This document shows positions 1-5,056 of a stretch of DNA of 5,056 nucleotides, piece after piece. This DNA is from Gammaproteobacteria bacterium (GTDB lineage: Bacteria > Pseudomonadota > Gammaproteobacteria > Steroidobacterales > Steroidobacteraceae): contig JASHSR010000479.1 in the NCBI GenBank assembly GCA_030038645.1, positions 1-5,056 on the forward strand, read 5' to 3'. Numbering within the stretch: the first letter of the stretch is position 1; the number at the start of each line of letters is the position of its first letter. The notes beneath the pieces were generated by a model that saw only the letters and a list, made by a program, of their open reading frames with translations, searched no databases and was not told the origin of the DNA. A program made the position numbers and the translations under genes.

Positions 1-9
1 CACGGCGAG

Positions 10-825
10 TCACCCCGCGTTGGGGCTCGCCGAGTCGAGCGCGCGCGTCTGGGGCGAATCGGGAAAGTCGACGCACAGCCGCTGCTCGTAGCGCTGCTCC
101 GCGACCGGATCGCGGAGCGCGCGCGCGATGCGGACTCCGAGCTCGAGCAGGTCCGGCGTCGCGGCGTAAGTCTCGATGTAGCGGTCGATTCGGGCGCGCG
201 CGTCCTCGAGCTTGCCGTGCAGCATCTCGAGGCTCGCGAGCTCGAGGACGGCGTCCGCGAAGCTCGGACGCAGCGCGAGCGCGCGCTGCAAGTCGAGCTC
301 AGCCTCCGCGTCCCGGTTCACCGAGTGCAGGCAAACGGCGGCGTTCGTGTAGGCCGCCTCCGGCGTGGTGTAGAGCGGGTCGCGCGCGGTGGCGAGCAAG
401 CGCTTGACGCCCTCGTCCACGCGATGCGTGCGGCAGAGGTAGACCGCATAGTTGTTCGACACGTCGGGGCTGCGCGGCGCAAGGCGCAGCGCCGTGTGGA
501 ACTCGCGGTCCGCCTCGTCGAGCTCTCCGAGACGCTCATAGAGCAGCGCGAGCGCGCTGTGCACGGACGGGTCGCGCGGACTCTCCTTGAGCGCGCGCTT
601 GAGCCTGTCCTGCGCGAGCTCGAGATCGCCCCGCTGCATGTAGGCGATGCCGAGCTCCACGTTGTACTTGGCCGCCTCGTGCAGCTGCGGCTTCGGGGTC
701 GCCGAGTCCGGGATGGGCGAGACGACTCGAGGTTTGGAGGCGCAAGCGGCGAGCGCCGCGATCGCGAGCGCTCCCGCCACCCAACGCATGCGACCGAGGC
801 GCATGCAGCCGACACGTGCGATCAT
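10..825 (-). CDS. pilW: PilW/PilF-type TPR lipoprotein of type IV pilus assembly
   Basis: Predicted outer-membrane lipoprotein (pilotin) of 271 residues that in the known family helps the PilQ secretin reach and assemble in the outer membrane. The N-terminus has basic residues, a hydrophobic stretch (about residues 15-27) and a lipobox LAAC with Cys28 as the lipidated residue. From about residue 53 onward there are five to six tetratricopeptide repeats (roughly 53-86, 87-120, 121-154, 157-190, 191-224, 226-257). Segments such as LGIAYMQRGDLELAQ and the NNYAVYL stretch match PilF/PilW of Pseudomonas and Neisseria; the length is slightly above the roughly 250 residues typical of PilF. The chosen ATG overlaps the rlmN stop codon in an ATGA junction, so translation is probably coupled; later Met codons at residues 8 and 13 would still leave a short signal peptide but have no better ribosome site. 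Position directly after rlmN is conserved in gammaproteobacteria. Family assignment is secure; the exact start is less so. Confidence 0.92.
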   Translation of the reverse strand: MIARVGCMRLGRMRWVAGALAIAALAACASKPRVVSPIPDSATPKPQLHEAAKYNVELGIAYMQRGDLELAQDRLKRALKESPRDPSVHSALALLYERLGELDEADREFHTALRLAPRSPDVSNNYAVYLCRTHRVDEGVKRLLATARDPLYTTPEAAYTNAAVCLHSVNRDAEAELDLQRALALRPSFADAVLELASLEMLHGKLEDARARIDRYIETYAATPDLLELGVRIARALRDPVAEQRYEQRLCVDFPDSPQTRALDSASPNAG

Positions 826-1994
826 GCCTGTACCACCACGCTCAAAGTCCTGCTGCCGAGGCGGACGGTCGTACGGTCGATCACGCGGCCCGCGAGCTGT
901 CCGCATGCGGCGTCGATGTCCTCTCCCCGCGTACGCCTGACGGTTGCGACGAGGCCGCGTCCGATCAGCTCGTCGCGGAACCGCAGGATCGTCCGCTCCG
1001 GCGAGCGGCGATACCGCGTGCCGGGGAACGGATTGAACGGAATGAGGTTGATCTTTGCGGGGTGGCCGGCGAGCAGCCGCGCGAGGCGCCGCGCCTGGGC
1101 GGGGGAGTCGTTGACGCCGTCCAGCATGACGTACTCGAACGTCACGCTGCGGCCGTTCTGCTCGTCGATGTAGTGCCAGCAGGCCTCGAGCAGCTCCGCG
1201 ATCGGGTGCTTGCGATTGATGGGCACGAGCTCGTTGCGAAGCGAATCGTCCGGCGCGTGCAGGGACACCGCCAGGGCGACGTTGATCTCCTCCGCGAGCC
1301 GGTAGATCTGAGGCACGAGCCCCGAGGTGGACAGCGTCACCCGGCGCCGCGAGAGATCGAAGCCGCAGTCGTCGAGCAGGATCCTCAGGGCCGGCACGAC
1401 GTTGCGGAAGTTCGCGAGCGGCTCGCCCATTCCCATGAGCACGACGTTGGTGACTGCGCGGGTCGCGGCGGGGTGGCTCGCGGCTTCGAGGCCGGCCCGC
1501 GCCGGCGCGCCGAGCCGCGCCACGGCATCCGACGATTCGAGCTCGCGGCACGCGAGCCAGACCTGCCCGACGATCTCGGCCGTCGTGAGATTGCGGTTGA
1601 ACCCCTGCTGCGCCGTGGCGCAGAACGAGCAGTCGAGGGCGCAACCGACCTGCGAGGAGATGCAGAGCGTGCCGCGGTCGTCCTCCGGGATGAAGACCAT
1701 CTCGAACGCCTGGGTGGCGTCGGCCCTCAGCTTCCACTTGCGCGTCCCGTCCCGCGAGCGCTGCACCTCGATGATCGACGGAGCACGCACCTCCGCGCGC
1801 TCCGCGAGCCGCGCCCGGAAGTCCTTCGCGAGATCGGTCATGCGCTCGATGCGCGCCTCGCCTCGCTTGTAGATCCAGTGTGCGAGCTGGCGCGCGCGAA
1901 ACGGCTTGCTGCCGAGCTCGCCCACGTACGCCTCGAGCGCCGGGCGCGTGAGGCCCAGGAGGTTCAGGCGTTCGCTTTGAGGAGAGCTCTGCAT
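822..1994 (-). CDS. rlmN: Dual-specificity RNA methyltransferase RlmN (radical SAM)
   Basis: Cytoplasmic radical-SAM enzyme of 390 residues that in the known family methylates C2 of adenine 2503 in 23S rRNA and of adenine 37 in some tRNAs. The [4Fe-4S]-binding motif CALDCSFC gives Cys118, Cys122 and Cys125. The two catalytic cysteines of the family are present: Cys111 in LCISSQVGC (the one that forms the methyl-RNA adduct partner pair) and Cys364 in DAACGQLAG. GMGEPL (188-193), STSG (222-225), SLHAPDD (244-250) and NPFPGTRY (321-328) are further family motifs. The N-terminal NLLGLTR and KPFRARQLAHWIY segments support the chosen ATG. An Ala-rich insert of roughly 15-18 residues (about 150-178) relative to E. 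coli RlmN sits just before VTNVVLMGMGEP. No clear Shine-Dalgarno sequence precedes the start; the leader is C-rich and translation may follow from ndk. It needs an Fe-S cluster itself, so the neighbouring Fe-S genes are functionally relevant, though the neighbourhood is ancestral. Confidence 0.97.
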   Translation of the reverse strand: MQSSPQSERLNLLGLTRPALEAYVGELGSKPFRARQLAHWIYKRGEARIERMTDLAKDFRARLAERAEVRAPSIIEVQRSRDGTRKWKLRADATQAFEMVFIPEDDRGTLCISSQVGCALDCSFCATAQQGFNRNLTTAEIVGQVWLACRELESSDAVARLGAPARAGLEAASHPAATRAVTNVVLMGMGEPLANFRNVVPALRILLDDCGFDLSRRRVTLSTSGLVPQIYRLAEEINVALAVSLHAPDDSLRNELVPINRKHPIAELLEACWHYIDEQNGRSVTFEYVMLDGVNDSPAQARRLARLLAGHPAKINLIPFNPFPGTRYRRSPERTILRFRDELIGRGLVATVRRTRGEDIDAACGQLAGRVIDRTTVRLGSRTLSVVVQA

Positions 1995-2076
1995 GGCGCG
2001 AGGCGGGCGTTTGGGCGGGCGGTCGAGGCGCGTGGGAGGGGGTCGAGCGGCGGTGTCGTTGCGGCGCTCCGGGCGC
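1995..2076. other. ndk–rlmN intergenic gap with G-rich plus strand
   Basis: This 82-base gap separates the ndk stop from the rlmN start. The coding-direction (minus) strand is strongly C-rich, while the plus strand carries five runs of three or more G (2005-2007, 2013-2015, 2017-2019, 2034-2036, 2038-2042). I see no AT-rich -10 element and no hairpin followed by a T tract, so neither a promoter nor an intrinsic terminator is supported; read-through from ndk into rlmN is the simplest reading. Confidence 0.5.
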
Positions 2077-2505
2077 TCAGCCGCGCGGGAAGATCTGCGT
2101 CGCGGCGAAGAAGTACCCGATCTCGAACGCCGCGGTCTGCGGCGAGTCCGAGCCGTGCACGACGTTCTGCTCGATGCTGAGGGCGAGATCCGCGCGGATC
2201 GTGCCCTTGGCGGCCTTCTTCGGATCCGTCGCGCCCATCACCTCGCGATTCCTCGCGATGGCGTCGTCTCCCTCGAGCACCTGGACCACGACGGGGCCGG
2301 AGGTCATGTAGCGGACGAGGTCTCGGAAGAATGGACGGTCGCGATGCACGGCGTAGAAGCCTTCCGCCTCGCGCTGCGACAGTCGCCGCATGTGGGCGGC
2401 CACGATGCTGAGGCCGGCGTGCTCGAGCCGGCGGTACACCTCCCCGATGAGATTGCGGCTCACGCCGTCGGGCTTGACGATGGACAGGGTGCGCTCGAGC
2501 GCCAT
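2077..2505 (-). CDS. ndk: Nucleoside diphosphate kinase
   Basis: Cytoplasmic enzyme of 142 residues (E. coli Ndk has 143) that moves the gamma-phosphate from ATP to other NDPs and dNDPs through a phospho-histidine intermediate. Lys11 in SIVKPDGV, Tyr51, the [11 protein letters not shown] segment (94-104) that binds nucleotide, and the catalytic His117 in NVVHGSDS are all present, followed by the usual EIGYFF end. The open frame continues 63 codons upstream, but that extension has no family similarity; the ATG used here matches the family N-terminus ([13 protein letters not shown]) and has AGAGG 9 bases upstream. It is preceded by a 158-base gap with a possible promoter of its own. Nothing odd in the protein; a core housekeeping gene in its conserved place before rlmN. 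Confidence 0.97.
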   Translation of the reverse strand: MALERTLSIVKPDGVSRNLIGEVYRRLEHAGLSIVAAHMRRLSQREAEGFYAVHRDRPFFRDLVRYMTSGPVVVQVLEGDDAIARNREVMGATDPKKAAKGTIRADLALSIEQNVVHGSDSPQTAAFEIGYFFAATQIFPRG

Positions 2506-2514
2506 TCGCTGGAA

Positions 2515-2519
2515 CCTCT
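2515..2519 (-). promoter_or_regulatory. Ribosome binding site of ndk
   Basis: AGAGG on the minus strand, 9 bases before the ndk ATG. It supports the internal ATG at 2505 over the start of the longer open frame at 2694. Confidence 0.6.
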
Positions 2520-2590
2520 GGATCAAACGGCCGGTACGGGCTCCCGCGGGCTGTGGCGAGCCTCGTTCGGCCGAGCCCTCGGGGGGCGGC

Positions 2591-2620
2591 AGTCTACCGC
2601 GGACTGAAGGCGCACGCCAA
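2591..2620 (-). promoter_or_regulatory. Possible sigma-70 promoter for ndk
   Basis: On the minus strand TTGGCG (2615-2620) and TAGACT (2591-2596) are 18 bases apart, each matching 4 of 6 positions of the -35 and -10 consensus. Transcription would begin near 2584, giving a leader of about 80 bases. It lies in the only gap between genes longer than 100 bases, which is also locally richer in A and T near its upstream end. The match is by eye only. Confidence 0.4.
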
Positions 2621-2663
2621 ATGCGCGCGGCGACAGAAATGCCGATTTTGCAAGGACTTTTCG

Positions 2664-2987
2664 TCAGACGCTGAAGCTTTCCCCGCAGCCGCACTCGCCC
2701 TTGACGTTGGGGTTGCGGAAGCGGAACGCCTCATTGAGCCCTTGTTTCACGAAATCGACGACCGTGCCGTCGATCAGCTCGAGACTCGAGGGGTCGACGA
2801 ACACCTTGACTCCGCGGTCCTCGAAGACCACGTCGTTCGGCTGCGCCTCATCGGCGTAGTTCACGACATACGCGAACCCCGAGCAGCCTGTCCGCCGGAC
2901 GGCGAGCCGCAGTCCGAGACCGTGGCCTCGCGCCGCGAGGAACGCTCGTACGCGGGTTGCCGCCGAGTCAGTAAGAGAGATTGCCAT
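2664..2987 (-). CDS. iscA: A-type iron-sulfur carrier IscA
   Basis: Small cytoplasmic protein of 107 residues, exactly the length of E. coli IscA, that in the known family carries iron or Fe-S clusters and passes them to client proteins. The three invariant cysteines are present: Cys35 in [10 protein letters not shown], and Cys99 and Cys101 in ECGCGESF at the C-terminus. [13 protein letters not shown], LDFVKxGLNE-like and [14 protein letters not shown] segments resemble IscA more than ErpA or SufA. A GTG at 3008 would add seven residues, but the ATG at 2987 matches the E. coli start (MSITLSDSA versus MAISLTDSA) and has CAGGA 5 bases upstream. It lies 30 bases after the desulfurase gene and is very probably cotranscribed with it. 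In the standard isc operon iscU stands between iscS and iscA; here it does not. The genes that normally follow (hscB, hscA, fdx, iscX) are missing before ndk. Confidence 0.95.
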   Translation of the reverse strand: MAISLTDSAATRVRAFLAARGHGLGLRLAVRRTGCSGFAYVVNYADEAQPNDVVFEDRGVKVFVDPSSLELIDGTVVDFVKQGLNEAFRFRNPNVKGECGCGESFSV

Positions 2988-2992
2988 GGCCG

Positions 2993-2997
2993 TCCTG
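2993..2997 (-). promoter_or_regulatory. Ribosome binding site of iscA
   Basis: CAGGA on the minus strand, 5 bases before the ATG at 2987. It favours this ATG over the in-frame GTG at 3008. Confidence 0.65.
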
Positions 2998-3017
2998 AAG
3001 GGCCCCACCCGGGCCCA

Positions 3018-4742
3018 CTACTGCGATGGGTCCGCCGCCGACCCACCCTTTCGGTGAATCCGTCCGGATCCCCTCCGCAAAGATGCGCGCAATGCGTCCT
3101 CGATGACCAGCAGCCTGCCGAGCTTCTCGACGGGCACCCTCAGCGCCCGAGCCCACGCTCGGGGGCCGGACTGCAGCGCGTCGTCGCAGCGCCGCCCCGG
3201 CAGGCCTGAGGCGAGCCACGCAGCCGTCGCAAGAGTATGCGGGCATCCCCGAGCTTCAAAACGTGCATCCTTCACAATGTCGCCTTCCACGAGCAAGTGG
3301 AAACGGACCCAGACCTCCTCGGCCGGCCCGCCGGCCTCGCCCCGGAGCACGGTGCCGGCGCTCTCCGGGATCGTCCCTGCGGACGGCAGCTCCCGGAAGA
3401 GCCGCTCCACGTCGCCGCCGTACGCATCGCCCGCGACAACGGCTTCCGCGCCGCGCATATCGCCCCCGCCGCTTTCGCGATCCTCGCCGCCCGTGCGATC
3501 GTCAATGAGGACGCCGGCCTCCGAATCAAGGTCGTCCGCCCGCGATGCGAGCCCGCTCCCCGCACCCGCCCCCGGCGAGATCGCCCGCAGCCGTGCGACC
3601 TGACGGCGCACTTCCTCGGTGGCGAAGTCGATCTCGCCGGCCGTCGTGAAGCGTCCCAGGCTGAAGCGCAGCGAGCTCTCCGCAAGGCGCGCATCGCGCC
3701 CCAGCGCCCGCAGCACGTACGAGGGGTCGCCGGTCGCAGAGCTGCACGCCGAGCCCGTCGAGACGGCGAGCGCGCTCAGAGCCGTGATCAGGCTCTCGCC
3801 CTCCACGCCGTCGAACGATACGTTGAGTATATGCGGCACGCGGGGAGCGGACACCCCGTTCAGATGGACGCCGCCCGAGCGCTCGATTCCGGCCCACAGC
3901 CGGTCGCGGAGCCCCGCGAGGCGCTCGTGCTCGGCTTGCCGGCGCGCCGCAGCCTGCTCCGCGGCCACGCCAAAGCCCACGATCTGATGCGTGGGCAGCG
4001 TGCCGGGACGCAGCCCCCCCTCCTGGCCGCCCCCGTAGCTCTGCGGCTGCACGAGCGCCCGGGCGCCCCGGCGCAGGTAGAGCGCTCCAACGCCCTTCGG
4101 CCCGTAGATCTTGTGCGAGGTGAGCGACAGCAGATCGACCGGCAGGCGCCGCACATCGACCGCGATCCGTCCGGCGCTCTGCGCCGCATCGGTGTGGAAG
4201 GCGACGCCCGCGGCCCGGCAGAGCGCCCCGATCGCGGCGATGTCCTCGATCACCCCGATCTCGTTGTTGACGTGCATGATCGAGACGAGAACCGTGTCTC
4301 GGCGCAGCGCCGCCTTCACCGCCTCGGGATCGATCGCGCCGGAGCGGTCCGGGGTCACGTAGGAGACGCGGAACCCCTCCTTCTCCAAGCGCTTGCAGGG
4401 ATCGAGCACTGCCTTGTGCTCGATGCGCGAGGTGACAATGTGGCGGCCGCGGTCGGCATTCGCCCGCGCAACGCCGAGCACGGCGAGATTGTTGGACTCC
4501 GTCGCACCCGAGGTGAAGACGATCTCCGGCGGCTCCGCGCCGATCAGCGCCGCGACTTGCGCGCGCGCCTCCTCGATGCGCGCCGCGGCCGCACGGCCCG
4601 GCCCGTGGGCGGATGAGGGATTCGCGAACGTGCCGTCCGCGCCGAGACATTCCATCATCGCCCGCACGACGGCGGGGTCGACCGGAGTGGTCGCCGCGTA
4701 ATCGAGATAGACCGGCGCGCCGATGTGGGATGGCGGGCTCAT
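3018..4742 (-). CDS. iscS: Cysteine desulfurase IscS with C-terminal IscU-like domain
   Basis: Fusion protein of 574 residues. Residues about 10-390 are a group I (NifS/IscS) PLP-dependent cysteine desulfurase, which converts cysteine to alanine and holds the sulfur as a persulfide. YLDYAATTPVDP near the start, His109 in EHKAVLD, HVNNEIG (157-163), Asp185 in HTDAAQS, the PLP-binding Lys211 in SHKIYGPKG, and the persulfide Cys333 in STGSACSSA are all present, each five residues later than in E. coli IscS (404 residues). A linker rich in Gly, Asp and Glu (about 391-436) follows. Residues about 437-560 resemble IscU: EGDIVKDARFEARGCPHTLATAAWL matches the EGIIEDARFKTYGCGSAIASSSL region, and LLVIEDALRASL matches ILAEDAIKAAI. 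The IscU Cys37, Asp39, His105 and Cys106 positions are lost; only Cys63 remains (Cys500). The start overlaps the trmJ stop (ATGA). Desulfurase call is secure; the role of the tail is unknown. Confidence 0.95.
   Translation of the reverse strand: MSPPSHIGAPVYLDYAATTPVDPAVVRAMMECLGADGTFANPSSAHGPGRAAAARIEEARAQVAALIGAEPPEIVFTSGATESNNLAVLGVARANADRGRHIVTSRIEHKAVLDPCKRLEKEGFRVSYVTPDRSGAIDPEAVKAALRRDTVLVSIMHVNNEIGVIEDIAAIGALCRAAGVAFHTDAAQSAGRIAVDVRRLPVDLLSLTSHKIYGPKGVGALYLRRGARALVQPQSYGGGQEGGLRPGTLPTHQIVGFGVAAEQAAARRQAEHERLAGLRDRLWAGIERSGGVHLNGVSAPRVPHILNVSFDGVEGESLITALSALAVSTGSACSSATGDPSYVLRALGRDARLAESSLRFSLGRFTTAGEIDFATEEVRRQVARLRAISPGAGAGSGLASRADDLDSEAGVLIDDRTGGEDRESGGGDMRGAEAVVAGDAYGGDVERLFRELPSAGTIPESAGTVLRGEAGGPAEEVWVRFHLLVEGDIVKDARFEARGCPHTLATAAWLASGLPGRRCDDALQSGPRAWARALRVPVEKLGRLLVIEDALRASLRRGSGRIHRKGGSAADPSQ
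3063..3434 (-). other. Degenerate IscU/NifU_N-like domain within the iscS gene
   Basis: Residues about 437-560 of the fusion. In standard IscU three cysteines and an aspartate or histidine hold the nascent [2Fe-2S] cluster. Here the first cysteine region reads GEAGGPAEE (468-476) with no cysteine, the second is kept as Cys500 in ARGCPHT, and the third region reads KLGRLLVIEDA (540-550) in place of KIHCSILAEDA. The LPPVK site that HscA recognises in IscU corresponds to RVPVEK (535-540), only partly alike. A second cysteine, Cys519, is not at a family position. The domain could still bind the desulfurase or accept sulfur on Cys500, but a classic three-cysteine cluster site is not possible within one copy. 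An in-frame ATG at 3458 could start a separate product of 146 residues. Confidence 0.75.
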
Positions 4743-5056
4743 GGGCCGGCGCGTCCGTCCCGATCCGAGCCCTCGCCGCCGCCGGCCGGGCGCCGGCGGT
4801 TCTGCACCGCGGTGAGCAATCCGCGCAGAATATTCGCCTCGTTCTGGTCGAGCTCCGCGCGCTGCAGGAAACGGCGGATCCGGGCCATCAGATGCGTCCC
4901 GCTCTGCGTGCGGTCGCGGAAATCGATCTCCTCCATCACCTCGCCGAGGTGAGCGTAGAGCCGCTCCATCTCCTCGGGCGTCGCAAGCGGCGCGGCGCCG
5001 GGGCGCCGATCCGTGGCGGGAGCGCCCGCCTGCGCGGCCGGCTCCGACCGGCCCGC
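4739..5056 (-). CDS. trmJ: tRNA (cytidine/uridine-2'-O-)-methyltransferase TrmJ, C-terminal part
   Basis: The gene enters from the right edge and 105 residues are visible, without the SPOUT methyltransferase domain that binds S-adenosylmethionine. In the known family this enzyme methylates the 2'-OH of nucleotide 32 in the anticodon loop of several tRNAs. The visible segment PEEMERLYAHLGEVMEEIDF, then RIRRFLQRAELDQNEANILRGLLTAVQNR, matches the C-terminal helical region of E. coli TrmJ (DLERFYGHLEQ ... [27 protein letters not shown]). Before it lies a linker of about 27 residues rich in Ala, Pro and Gly, and after it a short polar tail (RRPAGGGEGSDRDGRAGP). An internal ATG at 4969 opens a shorter frame but falls inside the conserved region and is not the true start. 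The stop codon overlaps the iscS start by 4 bases. In related bacteria cysE and iscR usually lie between trmJ and iscS; both are absent here. Confidence 0.92.
   Translation of the reverse strand, partial: AGRSEPAAQAGAPATDRRPGAAPLATPEEMERLYAHLGEVMEEIDFRDRTQSGTHLMARIRRFLQRAELDQNEANILRGLLTAVQNRRRPAGGGEGSDRDGRAGP

Noticed and set aside
217..262. Repeated CTCGAG/GAGCTCG-like palindromes inside pilW
   Set aside because: They arise from Leu-Glu and Ala-Ser codons (CTCGAG, GCGAGC) favoured throughout the window and do not form a regular array.
826..1737. Open frame extending pilW upstream by about 300 codons across rlmN on the same strand
   Set aside because: It runs in another frame of rlmN, is rich in Arg, Gly and Ala without family similarity, and reflects the lack of stop codons in GC-rich DNA. 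The lipoprotein signal peptide at residues 1-28 fixes the pilW start near 825.
816..2180. Long plus-strand open frame antisense to rlmN
   Set aside because: It mirrors the codon bias of rlmN, spans the ndk-rlmN gap with no change in composition, and shows no recognisable domain.
2538..2578. Possible stem in the ndk leader (GGGCTC at 2573-2578 pairing with GAGCCC at 2538-2543 on the minus strand)
   Set aside because: Six base pairs with a loop of about 30 bases are expected by chance in this composition, and no riboswitch or attenuator pattern is visible.
2506..2694. N-terminal extension of ndk by 63 residues overlapping the end of iscA
   Set aside because: The extension is unlike any Ndk N-terminus, while the internal ATG at 2505 has a ribosome site and matches the family start.
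3237..4616. Long plus-strand open frame antisense to iscS
   Set aside because: The opposite strand encodes a clear IscS with all catalytic residues; the antisense frame is Arg- and Ala-rich and resembles nothing.
4739..4969. Separate small gene starting at 4969
   Set aside because: The frame is open to the right edge and the preceding residues continue the TrmJ C-terminal region, so this is the end of trmJ and not a gene of its own.

Overview
The window reads as a stretch of chromosomal core genome from a high-GC gammaproteobacterium. Every gene is on the minus strand, so transcription runs from right to left. The gene order trmJ – iscS – iscA – ndk – rlmN – pilW is a shortened form of the classic gammaproteobacterial order (trmJ, cysE, iscR, iscS, iscU, iscA, hscB, hscA, fdx, iscX, ndk, rlmN, pilF/pilW). 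The very GC-rich bases, the bias to G/C at third codon positions and the reduced isc locus suggest a lineage near the Xanthomonadales, Nevskiales or Steroidobacterales. That placement is an inference and a weak one.

Layout along transcription: (1) the C-terminal 105 residues of TrmJ, a tRNA 2'-O-methyltransferase, cut by the right edge. (2) A cysteine desulfurase of the IscS type, overlapping trmJ by 4 bases in an ATGA junction and extended to 574 residues by a C-terminal domain that resembles the scaffold IscU. (3) iscA, an A-type Fe-S carrier of exactly the usual 107 residues. (4) A gap of 158 bases with a plausible promoter, then ndk, nucleoside diphosphate kinase. (5) An 82-base gap with a C-rich transcript, then rlmN, the radical-SAM RNA adenine-C2 methyltransferase. 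(6) pilW (pilF), a TPR lipoprotein of type IV pilus assembly, joined to rlmN by a second ATGA overlap and ending 9 bases before the left edge.

The most notable point is the isc locus. There is no free iscU, and iscR, cysE, hscB, hscA, fdx and iscX are absent from their usual places. Instead an IscU-like domain is fused in frame to the desulfurase, and that domain keeps only one of the three cysteines that hold an Fe-S cluster in IscU. The desulfurase half and IscA keep all their key residues. The simplest reading is a pared-down sulfur-supply module (desulfurase, former scaffold, A-type carrier) in an organism that makes most of its clusters by another route such as SUF. The other genes look ordinary and intact. 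I see no mobile elements, CRISPR arrays, tRNA or rRNA genes, or clear intrinsic terminators.
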